DNA from: Sulfolobus sp. A20
GTDB taxonomy: Archaea; Thermoproteota; Thermoprotei_A; Sulfolobales; Sulfolobaceae
DNA: 64,000 nt
NCBI RefSeq assembly: GCF_001719125.1
Contig: NZ_CP017006.1
Span: 1,736,001 to 1,800,000, forward strand
Direction: 5' to 3'
Below are positions 16,612 to 26,284 of the stretch, in pieces. Made by a program: the position numbers and the translations under genes. The stretch's first letter is position 1. Each line of letters starts with the position of its first letter. Below the pieces are notes generated by a model. That model did not search any database. It saw only the letters and a program-made list of their open reading frames with translations, and was not told where the DNA came from.

Positions 16612-18134
16612 GCTTAATGGATAGGATTAAAAATGTGGCAATTCCAAAAGATACCCTAGGTGTAGTTTGGCTATATACTATAGGCTCTATATTTTGGCTA
16701 GGTGTTCTAGGAATAGCAGCTATGAATCTTAGAACATTCCTAACTTATCCCCATAACTCTCCAAACGTAGGAGAGTTGTACTATAGCGCTTTAACTATTC
16801 ATGGATGGGCAGGTATGTTAGCATTTGTGCCATTTGCTGCTGCTGCAGTTATTGCTTTTTCTATGTATAAAAGTAAGCTATCAATAGTTCATACAAAATT
16901 AATGGCATTATACTTCTGGTTAGCAAGCCTCTTCTTAGGTATAGCCATGGCAGGAAGTCCGGATATGGGATGGTATATGTATCCTCCGCTAGCTATAGAA
17001 TCCAATAGTCAGTTTCACGCTTTTCTATTCTATACCACTCCAGCCTTAATGGGAATGGCATACTTAGTCCTTACTTTAGCTTTCGTCTTACAAACCGCAT
17101 CATTTATTACGTTGATAGTTGACGCGTATGCTACAAAGCCAAAGGATCAAAGGTTAAACATATTTGCAGCATATGGTGTAGCATTTGCAATAGTTATTGC
17201 TATAACTCTCCCTGCTTTAGCAGCATCCACATTATGGTATGTTTTACACTTCTTCGCAGGGATTCCAGTAAATCCTTTACTATGGGCATTATTGTTCTGG
17301 TTCTATGGTCATCCTGTAGTTTATTACGTTCCCTTCCCATTATTTGGCGCATTATACTATTATATACCAATATATGCTGGAAGACCATTATTTAGTGAAA
17401 AATGGGCTAGGTGGAATATTTATCTATTGTCGATAGGTACTATGTTAATTTGGGTACATCACCTACAGACTTGGCCATTACCTATTGGGTTAAGAATCTG
17501 GGTGAATTTATCTACCCTAATTCTAGCCTCAGGTTCCGGTTTAACGGTGATGAATTTAGGCTTAACTATATTGACTTCCCAGAAGTATAATTGGAAAGAC
17601 CCAGTAGGGATGGGAGCATTAATTGCACTTATTGGATTCATATTAGCTGGAGTTCAAGCATTAGTTTTACCAGAAAATTCAATAAATGCAATATTTCATA
17701 ACACATATTACGTAGTCGGACATTTTCACTTAATGATCTGGACCCTCATAGTCATGGGCTTTACCACGGTATTCTTGGATATGATAAAAAGCACGCTTAC
17801 TGGATATAACTTTAGTGAGCAAGCTTCAAAGTGGATGAGAGTAGGAATGATCTGGTGGACAGTGCCATTCATAGGAGTAGGTTATGCAATGTCTGTCGCA
17901 GGTTATTTAGGATTCTTAAGAAGAATGATAGCCTATCCGATAATTTTCCAGCCGTACAACCTTATAGAGTCTTTCTTGGCTGAAGTGGGAATACCCGGGT
18001 TACTTGTGACGTTATTCGTAGGAATATTCGATGCACTGGCTTATGCGTCTAAGCAAACAGTTTTTTCAGCTCCTCCACCTTCCTCTTCCCTTACTATGCA
18101 GGTTAATGGAAATGAGGTGAAAAAAGTTGGTTGA
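16608..18134 (+). CDS. soxB: Haem-copper quinol oxidase subunit I (SoxB-like)
   Basis: 508 residues with about 12 membrane helices. It carries the ligands of the oxygen-reducing centre: His65 and His374 for the low-spin haem, His372 for the high-spin haem, and His235, His284 and His285 for CuB, with Tyr239 four residues after His235 (HPVVY). The HPEVY glutamate of A-type enzymes is Val, as in B-type oxidases. It reduces oxygen to water in the membrane with electrons from caldariella quinol. ATGA overlap with soxA. The C terminus overlaps the soxC start, which has its own GAGGTGA site. Confidence 0.95.
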   Translation: MSLMDRIKNVAIPKDTLGVVWLYTIGSIFWLGVLGIAAMNLRTFLTYPHNSPNVGELYYSALTIHGWAGMLAFVPFAAAAVIAFSMYKSKLSIVHTKLMALYFWLASLFLGIAMAGSPDMGWYMYPPLAIESNSQFHAFLFYTTPALMGMAYLVLTLAFVLQTASFITLIVDAYATKPKDQRLNIFAAYGVAFAIVIAITLPALAASTLWYVLHFFAGIPVNPLLWALLFWFYGHPVVYYVPFPLFGALYYYIPIYAGRPLFSEKWARWNIYLLSIGTMLIWVHHLQTWPLPIGLRIWVNLSTLILASGSGLTVMNLGLTILTSQKYNWKDPVGMGALIALIGFILAGVQALVLPENSINAIFHNTYYVVGHFHLMIWTLIVMGFTTVFLDMIKSTLTGYNFSEQASKWMRVGMIWWTVPFIGVGYAMSVAGYLGFLRRMIAYPIIFQPYNLIESFLAEVGIPGLLVTLFVGIFDALAYASKQTVFSAPPPSSSLTMQVNGNEVKKVG

Positions 18135-19833
18135 ACAAGAGAAAAAAGGAATTATAGATACCATTTTAGATAGAGTAGGAATTAATGAAGCGCCATTATT
18201 TCGAACTCCAGATTATATGTACAATATATCCTACTGGCTAGGTGCCATGGTCGCAGCTTCATTTGCATATACTGTAATTACGGGCCTATTCTTACTATTA
18301 TATTATCAACCTGCTTTCGCTTATCAATCTACTCAAAGTATAATTAACGGCGTGCCTTATGGTCCTGTGTTATTATTTAGTCACTTATATGGAGCATACA
18401 TTATGATCCTATTAGCCTATATCCATATGTTCAGAAACTTCTATAAAGGAGCATATAAAAAGCCTAGAGAACTACAATGGGTAACTGGCGTAATTTTACT
18501 TGCTTTAACACTAGGTGCTTCGTTCTTTGGATATAGTTTGGTAAGTGATGTACTAGGTGTGAATGCAATAGATATAGGAAGCGAATTGCTTGTGGGAACC
18601 GGAATACCCGGCGCTTCAACGATAGTTGGCTGGTTATTTGGTCCAGGTGGAAGTGCGGCACTCTCATCTAATCCATTAGTAAGATCTGAGTTATTTGATA
18701 GGCTGTTAGGTTGGCACATAATTCTAGTATTCTTAATAGGTGTTGTATTCCTATTCCATTTCATGCTGTCTGAGAGGTATGGAATGACGCCTAGAAGTAG
18801 TGATAAGCCTAAGGTCCCAGCATATTATACTAAAGAGGAGCAAATGAGGTTTAATGAATGGTGGCCTAGGAATTTTGTATACATGCTATCCATAGTTCTA
18901 TTAACATGGGGTATAATATTATTTGTACCCAACTTATTAGCAAATATAAATGGTTTACCCATCGTTATTAATCCTCATCCGGCACCACAAGCAGGATCTC
19001 CTCAAGCAGTTAGTGTAGAGCCTTATCCTCCATGGTTCTTCTTATTCTTATACAAGTTCGTAGACTTCTTATTGCCTAACGGAATGCCGATTACGCCGAT
19101 ACTAGTATTGGCAATATTAGTAGTAGGTTTAGTAATACTTATGCTTTTGCCATTCTTAGATCCTTCAGACTACATTAGTGTAGCCAGAAGGAAATTCTGG
19201 ACTTGGATAATGAGCACACTAGCAATATATCTTATTGAACTATCTATATGGGGATACTTACAACCTGGTGTTCCAGAACCAACTACTGCCCAGATAGAAT
19301 ACTTAGGTCCACCATTAGTAATAATAGGCTTAATAGTTTATCTATGGCCCACCAAAGGCAATACAAATAATGCAGGGGGAGGGAATATTAACTTGGTAAA
19401 AGCTCATAACACTACTAAGGTAATTAAAATGAACATTACGCCATTAGAGATATTATTGGGTGCTGTTGGTGCTTTATCTTTCTCTGCTACATTATTCAAC
19501 TTTATTGAGTTTCCAACAATCGTTAACGGCATAATCTTAATCCCTCTAGGATTATTTGTGGCATATATGCTAAGGAGAGTTGCAGCTTATATTTTAGGTA
19601 GAAAGCCCATTGCAGCAGTAGGTAGTCAAGTTGGTTACAGCTGGAAGAAGAGGGCTGCCTTTTATGGAATAATAGTAATTTTTGTAGTCTCACTATTCTT
19701 ACTAGGATTGATGTGGACCTTACCAAGTATAGGACCTAAGGCTACGTACGCAGGAATGGACTTAGGTGTAATACTTATGTTATGGGGTATTGGAGTTCAA
19801 TTATATCATTATGAGGTCTACGTTAAGGAGTGA
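18127..19833 (+). CDS. soxC: Cytochrome b subunit of the SoxABCD complex (SoxC-like)
   Basis: 568 residues from a TTG at 18127, with a clear GAGGTGA at 18114-18120. The N-terminal half is a cytochrome b. Its haem histidines are His86/His100 (13 apart) and His197/His211 (13 apart), which coordinate two haems between helices. The C-terminal part holds about six more helices, including a region after residue 420 not typical of mitochondrial cytochrome b. It passes electrons from quinol within the SoxABCD supercomplex. Third gene of the operon. Confidence 0.93.
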   Translation: MVEQEKKGIIDTILDRVGINEAPLFRTPDYMYNISYWLGAMVAASFAYTVITGLFLLLYYQPAFAYQSTQSIINGVPYGPVLLFSHLYGAYIMILLAYIHMFRNFYKGAYKKPRELQWVTGVILLALTLGASFFGYSLVSDVLGVNAIDIGSELLVGTGIPGASTIVGWLFGPGGSAALSSNPLVRSELFDRLLGWHIILVFLIGVVFLFHFMLSERYGMTPRSSDKPKVPAYYTKEEQMRFNEWWPRNFVYMLSIVLLTWGIILFVPNLLANINGLPIVINPHPAPQAGSPQAVSVEPYPPWFFLFLYKFVDFLLPNGMPITPILVLAILVVGLVILMLLPFLDPSDYISVARRKFWTWIMSTLAIYLIELSIWGYLQPGVPEPTTAQIEYLGPPLVIIGLIVYLWPTKGNTNNAGGGNINLVKAHNTTKVIKMNITPLEILLGAVGALSFSATLFNFIEFPTIVNGIILIPLGLFVAYMLRRVAAYILGRKPIAAVGSQVGYSWKKRAAFYGIIVIFVVSLFLLGLMWTLPSIGPKATYAGMDLGVILMLWGIGVQLYHYEVYVKE

Positions 19834-19839
19834 TGCTCG

Positions 19840-19962
19840 ATGACTAGGCTAGGAATAGCCATTTTAAGTTTAATACTAGGCGCTACAGCATTCATGGCTG
19901 GATTTATGGCGTATAACCTTCTGTGGGACTCAGTTAGGTTAATCACAATACTGGTGAGGTGA
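19840..19962 (+). CDS. soxD: Small SoxD-like subunit, 40 aa
   Basis: 40 residues: a single hydrophobic helix (about 5-25) with Trp29 and a basic C terminus. It lies six bases after soxC, at the position and size of the known small SoxD subunit of Sulfolobus acidocaldarius. It is too short for most gene callers. The identity rests mainly on position and size. Confidence 0.8.
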   Translation: MTRLGIAILSLILGATAFMAGFMAYNLLWDSVRLITILVR

Positions 19963-19964
19963 AG

Positions 19965-20159
19965 ATGAATAAAGTATCATTAGCAGGAGTTATTGCAGGT
20001 ATTGTAGCTATATTTTTTATAGCAATATCAGTCCCATTGGATTTTGTCTCTTCCAGAGCAATAGGTGATGGATTAACAAGCATCATAATGGCTAGCATTT
20101 ACATGATATTAACAGCAATAGTCTTTCTAGTTCTGTTTAGGGGTATAAATAAGATATAA
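19965..20159 (+). CDS. Second small sox-operon membrane protein
   Basis: 64 residues from ATG 19965 (GTG 19959 is an alternative overlapping soxD). Two membrane helices lie at about 7-25 and 38-58. It starts two bases after the soxD stop, with GGTGA just upstream. It fits the extra small gene reported after soxD in related clusters. Its exact role in the oxidase is unknown. Confidence 0.72.
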   Translation: MNKVSLAGVIAGIVAIFFIAISVPLDFVSSRAIGDGLTSIIMASIYMILTAIVFLVLFRGINKI

Positions 20160-20734
20160 ATTTAAGATATATTCTATTTTTTTGATAACTAATACGCGTA
20201 AATAATTAACATTTTTTGCTTATTAGCTTCGGTACTATATAATAAAATCTATCATATTCGCTATTAAATTGAACAATATTTAGCAATGACTTTAAATAGA
20301 TAACGCTTCCTAAATAATTTTATCCATCTTAAGTATAGATAATAACTTATTTGATATTGTATAAACAAAATTTTTACATAGTATAAACCCTCATGAGGAA
20401 GGGTGAATTGAGGTTTATAATGAAGAAAATTTTTGATAGATTATTCCTCTTTTAAGACTAGAGGCAATTAACAAGCTTTATGAAATTTACGAGCTGGCGA
20501 GTGGAATTCTCGCTTAAATATCTATAAGCAATCATTATAAAATATCATCTGAATTAGGCAATTTTATGCTATTACAAAATCTTAATATAATAATAGTGAA
20601 AAAGTTAAAATCTTAAAGCCCTCTATCGTTAACGAGTTAGTTATCCTACGTTTCTAGTCTTAACGTATAGTGGGTAATTTAAGCAGTTTATCAACAATAA
20701 AATTCGGTATTCTAAAAATCATTTTTTGGAGTAA
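20160..20734. other. Intergenic region with a possible structured element
   Basis: No gene over 40 codons is convincing. A short open stretch (about 20452-20517, 'RLEAINKLYEIYELA'-like) has no start and may be a remnant. The region contains a stem at 20383-20421, listed separately, and a small hairpin at 20497-20513 (GCGAG / CTCGC). The rest is AT-rich with stops in all frames. Confidence 0.4.
20383..20421 (+). other. Stem-loop element of unknown function
   Basis: ATAAACC(C)TCA at 20383-20393 can pair with TGAGGTTTAT at 20412-20421, a 10-bp stem with one bulged C, around a purine-rich loop. A 10-bp palindrome CCTCATGAGG (20389-20398) overlaps its left arm and could form the alternative structure. 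It could be a small RNA, a protein site or chance. Confidence 0.3.
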
Positions 20735-20744
20735 TTTTATATAA
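20735..20744 (+). promoter_or_regulatory. TATA box for the PAP2 phosphatase gene
   Basis: ttttatataa centred 24 bases before the ATG at 20763, leaderless spacing. Confidence 0.6.
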
Positions 20745-20762
20745 CTCTAAGGTATAGAGAAG

Positions 20763-21461
20763 ATGTCCATGGTCATAAAGTGGAAATATGTTTTCATAAT
20801 ATACGCCATTTATTTGGTAATTTCGGCAATTATTAAAGTGATAGGTGAAAAGAGCTTTCCAGGGAACGTTTACCTCTTTCATCTCATTAATGATGCTCAG
20901 ATTTCTCCGTTAAACCCAATCATGGTTTTCTTCTCCAAGTACGGGAGGGAATATATATGGATACCTGTAACAGCCATATTGTTTATAGTTGGTGGTAAAT
21001 ATAGAAGATCTTCATTACTACTCGTAGGTGGATTCATAATAGCTATTATCTTAGGAGAGATCTCAAAATATGCTATGGCTCAGCCTAGACCATTTCTAGA
21101 ACTAAGTCACGTAAATTTGCTGGTCCCTAAGCCTACAGATTTCTCTTATCCTTCTGGCCATGCACTAATCGTGAGTGTAGGAGCTGTAATTGTGCTCCTT
21201 ACATTACCATATTATATTTCAATTCCACTTTTAGTTGAAGCTTTAATAGTCAGTTATTCTCGAGTCTATGTGGGAGTACATTGGCCCTTAGATGTTTTAG
21301 CTGGATGGATACTTGGAATTGCAATAGGACTAACTGCCATAAACCTTGAGAACTTTATCAATAAAATATACTATAAAGTTTCTGTAAGTGTACTTAACTC
21401 AATTCACAAGAATAGTATTTACAGAAAAAATGATAAAACTAATTATTGTCAAATTGATTAG
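20763..21461 (+). CDS. PAP2-family membrane phosphatase
   Basis: 232 residues with about six membrane helices. The three acid-phosphatase motifs are present: KYAMAQPRP (Lys and Arg-Pro), PSGH, and SRVYVGVHWPLD (Arg, His, Asp). Enzymes of this type remove phosphate from lipid pyrophosphates such as dolichyl or polyprenyl pyrophosphate, recycling the glycan carrier at the outer face of the membrane. The substrate cannot be decided between lipid pyrophosphate and phosphatidate-like lipids. The first ATG is used because the TATA box lies at leaderless distance. Monocistronic. Confidence 0.88.
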   Translation: MSMVIKWKYVFIIYAIYLVISAIIKVIGEKSFPGNVYLFHLINDAQISPLNPIMVFFSKYGREYIWIPVTAILFIVGGKYRRSSLLLVGGFIIAIILGEISKYAMAQPRPFLELSHVNLLVPKPTDFSYPSGHALIVSVGAVIVLLTLPYYISIPLLVEALIVSYSRVYVGVHWPLDVLAGWILGIAIGLTAINLENFINKIYYKVSVSVLNSIHKNSIYRKNDKTNYCQID

Positions 21462-21673
21462 TAAAAGTTTATTAATTACTGCTAATTATCCTTAGTTATT
21501 TATCATATTTAAAAGGACTTTTTTAAGATTTGCTTAGAACTATAGCATGAGAGACAATCAGACTCTTCCTCGTTTATCCCCATTAAATCTAATTAAGCTT
21601 CCATACAGAATTATTATACCTTACATATCTAGAGAGGGAAGAAATTTATCTTATCTTATAAATATATTATAAC

Positions 21674-22159
21674 GTGAGAAGGAAACTTTCTGACTTAGAG
21701 TATAGAGCGCTTGAAATTTTAAGAGAAGATTCTAGGATAAGCGCAAGCGAGCTAGCTAAAAGACTAAACGTAAGTAGAAGCACTGCAACTAAACTCATAA
21801 CAAGACTAAGGGAAAAGGGGGTTAAATTTACTATTGAATTTATGTCTGAATCGTTCATTGGCTTCGTTATATCAGAAGAGTGCAATGGTGAATGCTATAA
21901 ATTGCTCGATGGAAGGTATATGAATCTAGTTAGAGCTAACACGCTAGACGAATTGCAAATCAAATTGAGTCAGATAAAAGGTAAAGAGATTACTTTCTTA
22001 GCTAGGAATGATTTTACATTAAAATGTGATTATTGCGGAAAAGAAATACATGATAGCCCAATAACGTTTAGAATGGGTAGGAGGGTTTACTATGCGTGCT
22101 GTAGTTCTTGCCTAGAGGGAATAAAGAAAAAATTTGCACGTAGGATCGTTAGTAAATAG
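21674..22159 (+). CDS. copR: Copper-responsive regulator with Lrp-type HTH and TRASH domain (CopR)
   Basis: 161 residues from a GTG. The N-terminal winged HTH (residues 1-55, 'SASELAKRLNVSRSTATKLITRL') is followed by a TRASH domain (about 115-150) with Cys ligands CDYCGKE and YACCSSC. This combination defines the archaeal copper regulator upstream of copM/copA. The literature uses both copT and copR for the regulator gene. A strong inverted repeat lies between this gene and copM and is probably its operator. A further half-site (TTGCACGTA, 22134-22142) sits inside the 3' end of this gene. Confidence 0.92.
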   Translation: MRRKLSDLEYRALEILREDSRISASELAKRLNVSRSTATKLITRLREKGVKFTIEFMSESFIGFVISEECNGECYKLLDGRYMNLVRANTLDELQIKLSQIKGKEITFLARNDFTLKCDYCGKEIHDSPITFRMGRRVYYACCSSCLEGIKKKFARRIVSK

Positions 22160-22178
22160 AGCTAATTATGTGTTCATT

Positions 22179-22208
22179 TTGCACGTAAATTTTTAGTTTT
22201 ACGTTCAA
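22179..22208. promoter_or_regulatory. Probable CopR operator upstream of copM-copA
   Basis: Inverted repeat TTGCACGTAAA (22179-22189) and TTTACGTTCAA (22198-22208), 10 of 11 positions symmetric. The centres are 19 bases apart, about two helical turns, which fits a dimeric HTH protein. The ATG of copM is 48 bases downstream and TATA-like sequence lies between. The half-site TTGCACGTA recurs at 22134-22142 in direct orientation. Confidence 0.7.
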
Positions 22209-22255
22209 TATGACGCAAGATAAAAATCTTAATGCCATACTCTATATATTATCTT

Positions 22256-22420
22256 ATGATTGATCCAGTATGTGGAATGGAAGTAGACGAGAAGAGCAAA
22301 TATAAGACAATGTATAAGGGAAAGATGTATTATTTCTGTTCAGCAGGTTGTCTTAGAGAATTTCAGAAAAATCCAGAGGAGTACTTAAGGGGAGGACCTA
22401 AGGGAATGCCCAATGGATAA
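22256..22420 (+). CDS. copM: TRASH-domain copper metallochaperone (CopM/CopT)
   Basis: 54 residues from the ATG at 22256 (MIDPVCGMEVDE). An upstream GTG- or ATG-like start would add residues not found in the family. It is one TRASH/YHS-like metal-binding domain: Cys in DPVCGM, then YYFCSAGCLREF, with a short Gly-rich tail. It is thought to hand copper to the export ATPase. The gene ends inside the copA start (ATGGATAA overlap), so translation is coupled. Confidence 0.88.
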   Translation: MIDPVCGMEVDEKSKYKTMYKGKMYYFCSAGCLREFQKNPEEYLRGGPKGMPNG

Positions 22421-24620
22421 AGAGGAGGAGCTAAAAATAATAGGAATGCATTGTGCAACGTGCGTGTTAACAGTATCAAAATCATTAAAAAGTGTAAGAG
22501 GTGTAAGGGATGCTGAAGTAAACTTAGCTACTGGTACAGCTAAGGTCATATTATCAGATAGCGTTAGAGTAAAGGACTTGATAAGGGCGGTAAGAAAGGC
22601 TGGCTATGATGTTGCAACTGATAGATTTACAATTAGAGTTGAAGTCAATCCAGAGGAATTACCAAAAATTGAGAAGAAATTAATCGAAACTAAAGGAGTA
22701 ATAGATGTAAATTCTAATGCAAGCCTAGGTACTATAACGATAGAATACAATCCCTTAGTTATAACCAAAGAAGATATACTGAGAGAAGCTAAGATTAAGG
22801 GAGAGATATTAAGTTCTGAGAAAAGCGAGAAGGATATAACTTATAGGGAATTTAAAGACTTATCAAGAAGATTAATTGTTGGTATTATTTTTTCGATTCT
22901 ATCTCTCGTATTCACACACTACTCATTATTTTTATCTATACCAGTAGTATATTACTCTGGTCTGAGGTTTCATAGAGGAGCGTATAGAGCGTTGAAAAAT
23001 AAATCAACTAACATGGATGTTTTAGTATCATTATCATCAAATGTAATGTGGATATCCAGCATATTTTTACCTAATCATCCGTTCTTCATGGACTCAGCTT
23101 TACTGATTACTTTCGTATTAATTGGCAAGACTTTAGAGGCTTACATCAAAGCTAGGATGAGTTCTGATATCATCGTAGAACCATATAAGGCTAGGTTAAA
23201 GGATGGGAGATTAGTTGATTCAAGTAAGTTAAATGTTGGCGACGTGATAATAGTGAAATCAGGTGAGAGAATCCCCGCTGATGGAATTATAGATAATGGA
23301 GAAGGAGAAGTCGACGAATCAATATTAACTGGGGAACAGAAACCAGTATTAAAGAAGAAGGGTGACAGTGTATTAGCGGGAAGTGTTTTAGCTAATGGTT
23401 ATCTAGAAATCTACGTTACAAGGAATTGGGATAGAAGTTATATAATGCAATTAACCCAAACTGTTAGGGAAGCCTATAACGCTAGAGTATCCATACAAGG
23501 TTTAGTAGATAAGGTCTCTGAAGTATTTGTACCAACCATAATTACAATTTCCATTATAACTTTTCTAACGTGGAGATTCTTACTACATTCCACGATAATA
23601 TCTTCCCTACTATTTAGCGTAGCCGTTTTAGCTGTAGCTTGTCCTTGTGCTTTGGGATTAGCGACCCCTATGGCTATATTAGTTAGAGTTCATAGGTCAT
23701 TAAAGAGAGGAATAGTTTTTAGGGACGGTAACGTTCTAGAGGAGCTAAAGAACGTAAACTTAGTCATATTTGATAAGACTGGTACGATTACTGAAGGAAA
23801 GTATTCAATAGTGAGCAAAAAGGAATTCATTGAAGGGGCTTTTGAATTGGCTTCTATAGCTGAGTCAAAGAGTAACCATCCCATAGCTAGGGCTTTTCCC
23901 ACAATTAATGGGATAGTTGAGACATTTGAAGAATTTCCTGGTAGAGGTATATATGCGAGAGTTAACGGAAATGATGTAATTGTTGGAAATAAGGATTTCG
24001 TACTAAATAATTGTGAGTGGAATGTTGAAGATAAAGAAGGGGATATACTCATTTGCGTAAATAATAAGGCGGGAGGAATACTAAGTGTTAGAGATAAGAT
24101 TAGGGAAGAAGCTAAAGACGTGATAAACTTTCTCAAGTATAAGAAAATTAACGTTGTTATAGCCACGGGAGATCATAGTGAACAAGTTGAAGAGATAGCG
24201 AATGAGTTGGGCATTAAGTATTATAAAGGTCTTACCCCGGAAGATAAAGTTGATCTAGTTAGAAAATTCAAAGATGAGGGTTATAAGGTAATGTTTGTAG
24301 GAGATGGTGTTAACGATGCGATAGCGATAAAAGAAGCTGATGTTGGTGTTGCCATATACAGCGGAACAGAATTAGCTAAGAGTGCAGGAAAAGTGATTAT
24401 TAGGTCATTGAAAGATATTGAAGAACTCTTCCGTGAATCTAATTTAGCTATTAGAAAAGTAAAGGAGAATCTTGCATGGGCTTTTGGATATAACATAATA
24501 ATGGTACCGTTAGCTTCTGGCTTACTATATCCTTATATATTCCTACCTCCGGAATATGCTGCACTAGCTATGAGCTTTAGTAGTGTAATAGTTAGCTTAT
24601 GGTCCCTAGTTCCCATATAG
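22413..24620 (+). CDS. copA: Copper-exporting P1B-type ATPase CopA
   Basis: 735 residues. The N-terminal HMA domain has GMHCATC (Cys14, Cys17). A second ferredoxin-like HMA domain (about 70-130) has no CxxC, so it cannot bind metal the usual way. Eight membrane helices include the CPC metal site (VACPCALG). The catalytic motifs are TGEQKPV (actuator), DKTGTITEG (phosphorylation Asp), SNHPIA (P1B His-Pro) and GDGVNDA. It exports Cu+ from the cytoplasm. Last gene of the cop operon, transcribed from the operator region before copM. Confidence 0.95.
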   Translation: MDKEEELKIIGMHCATCVLTVSKSLKSVRGVRDAEVNLATGTAKVILSDSVRVKDLIRAVRKAGYDVATDRFTIRVEVNPEELPKIEKKLIETKGVIDVNSNASLGTITIEYNPLVITKEDILREAKIKGEILSSEKSEKDITYREFKDLSRRLIVGIIFSILSLVFTHYSLFLSIPVVYYSGLRFHRGAYRALKNKSTNMDVLVSLSSNVMWISSIFLPNHPFFMDSALLITFVLIGKTLEAYIKARMSSDIIVEPYKARLKDGRLVDSSKLNVGDVIIVKSGERIPADGIIDNGEGEVDESILTGEQKPVLKKKGDSVLAGSVLANGYLEIYVTRNWDRSYIMQLTQTVREAYNARVSIQGLVDKVSEVFVPTIITISIITFLTWRFLLHSTIISSLLFSVAVLAVACPCALGLATPMAILVRVHRSLKRGIVFRDGNVLEELKNVNLVIFDKTGTITEGKYSIVSKKEFIEGAFELASIAESKSNHPIARAFPTINGIVETFEEFPGRGIYARVNGNDVIVGNKDFVLNNCEWNVEDKEGDILICVNNKAGGILSVRDKIREEAKDVINFLKYKKINVVIATGDHSEQVEEIANELGIKYYKGLTPEDKVDLVRKFKDEGYKVMFVGDGVNDAIAIKEADVGVAIYSGTELAKSAGKVIIRSLKDIEELFRESNLAIRKVKENLAWAFGYNIIMVPLASGLLYPYIFLPPEYAALAMSFSSVIVSLWSLVPI

Positions 24621-24700
24621 ATACTGCACTCTTCATAATAAGTTAAATAAAGTTGAACAGAAGATATTATAAAACACTTACCTTGAATAACTTAAAAACT

Positions 24701-25150
24701 TTAACTCTGAGCATTGACTACAATTTCTTTCTTATTATTAGCAGAATCCTCTTGTTTCTTCTTAGCTTCTACTTTTGAGAGGATATAATTAATTGCTCTT
24801 TGTAACTCAGCCTTATGTTTAGTAGTAATATGTTTCTCTAACTTAGCTTCATCTATCTTCTCGTTACATATTAAGCATGTATAAAGTGTATCTGTCTTGT
24901 AAACTATAGGGCTCACTTTTGCATTTGACTCCTTTATCAACTTTATTAACTTTCTAGCTTTTCCTTCACTTCCAACTTTCTCCACGAATCTCATAATATT
25001 TCCTCTGATCGTATGCTTCGTTATGTTATATTTGTGGGCTAATACGCTAGGTCTTTCTCCTTCAACTAGATAACTATAAATAGCATCTACTACATATGCT
25101 TTATCCGCTAACATCTTTATTGCTAAGTATTTTATACTCTCATTGGTCAT
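24701..25150 (-). CDS. HTH plus C2H2 zinc-finger protein
   Basis: 149 residues. Residues 1-60 are helical with an HTH-like stretch ('PSVLAHKYNITKHTIRGNIMRF'). Residues 85-115 form a C2H2 finger (CLICNEKIDEAKLEKHITTKH), and a Lys-rich tail follows. It is probably a DNA-binding regulator. No cognate site can be assigned. It is monocistronic and ends close to copA, convergently, but a link to copper is not supported by sequence. Confidence 0.75.
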   Translation of the reverse strand: MTNESIKYLAIKMLADKAYVVDAIYSYLVEGERPSVLAHKYNITKHTIRGNIMRFVEKVGSEGKARKLIKLIKESNAKVSPIVYKTDTLYTCLICNEKIDEAKLEKHITTKHKAELQRAINYILSKVEAKKKQEDSANNKKEIVVNAQS

Positions 25151-25348
25151 ACATAAAATATTCTCCTAGGAGTTTTTAAACCTTTCTATTATAACTACTT
25201 TATACTTATACCCTATTATAACTATCATACGAGTGATACAATTGAAATTATATCGATTATCAAACCAATGATCTTATCACATCTGATAAGTAAAATGTTA
25301 AGCTTATATAAGAAAAGTTTAATTTCGATATCGTCAAATATTTAACTA

Positions 25349-26284
25349 ATGACGATTGAAGTTGTCAACATTTCAAAGATCTTTAAAATAAGAAGAAAAG
25401 TAATTAAAGCATTAGATGACGTAACGTTTAAAATCGAGAAGAAAAGTATAGGAGCCCTTGTAGGACCAAACGGTGCTGGTAAGACTACTTTGATAAAGAT
25501 CCTCTCCACACTATTAATACCCACAACAGGGGATGCAATAGTAAATGGGTATAGCGTGACAAGAGAAGAGAAGAAAGTTAGAGAATCCATAGGCTTGGTA
25601 ACTGTTAGTGAAAGATTGTTTTACTACAGATTGACAGCATTGGAGAACTTAATATTTTTCGCCAGTTTACAGAACTTATCATTATCAGATGCTAAAAAAA
25701 GGGCAAATGAGTTATTAGAGTTAGTAGGATTATCAGAGTGGGCTAATATACCATATATGAAGTTTAGTACAGGGATGCAGAGGAAACTAGCCTTAGCAAG
25801 AGCATTAATAACTGATCCTCCAATTTTATTGCTTGACGAACCTACATTAGGTTTGGATCCTCTTTCAGCAAGAATGTTTAGAGATCTCGTGAGGAGAATT
25901 AGTAGAGAAAAGACTGTTTTGCTCACTTCACATTATATGAAAGACATAGAGGAACTAGCTGAAAAAATTATACTTCTCAAAAAAGGTAAGGTTTTAGTAG
26001 AAGGGACAAGAGAAACTCTTAAGAACTATTTGGGTAAAGTAGTTGAGGTAGAGGTAGGCGACTATCCTACTGCGTTAGGAAAATATGTGATAGAAACTAG
26101 CAGAGACTATTATGTGTTGAGAGTTCCGGAAAAGGAATTAGATGAACTTAAGGACTACAGAATTATCAAAGAAGAAGATCCTTCATTAGAGGATGTTTAC
26201 GTTTATCTCATAGGAGACGTTGAGGATTCTGCAAGGTTAGAAGCCGTTAGAAGAGGTGGGAGGTGGGGTAGAGGATGGGAATAA
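25349..26284 (+). CDS. ABC-2 type exporter ATPase
   Basis: 311 residues. Walker A GPNGAGKT (near 39), signature [15 protein letters not shown], Walker [14 protein letters not shown], switch SHY in 'LTSHYMKD'. The C-terminal 80 residues are the usual extension of drug or polysaccharide exporter ATPases. Its end overlaps the permease gene by 10 bases, so the two form one exporter. The substrate (drug, antibiotic or lipid) is unknown. Confidence 0.92.
   Translation: MTIEVVNISKIFKIRRKVIKALDDVTFKIEKKSIGALVGPNGAGKTTLIKILSTLLIPTTGDAIVNGYSVTREEKKVRESIGLVTVSERLFYYRLTALENLIFFASLQNLSLSDAKKRANELLELVGLSEWANIPYMKFSTGMQRKLALARALITDPPILLLDEPTLGLDPLSARMFRDLVRRISREKTVLLTSHYMKDIEELAEKIILLKKGKVLVEGTRETLKNYLGKVVEVEVGDYPTALGKYVIETSRDYYVLRVPEKELDELKDYRIIKEEDPSLEDVYVYLIGDVEDSARLEAVRRGGRWGRGWE

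Noticed and set aside
20390-20470. Possible C/D-box small RNA
   Set aside because: No consistent C box, D box and guide spacing could be found.
23690-24496. Minus-strand open frames inside copA
   Set aside because: They are antisense to conserved P-type ATPase motifs and have no family-like sequence or promoter.
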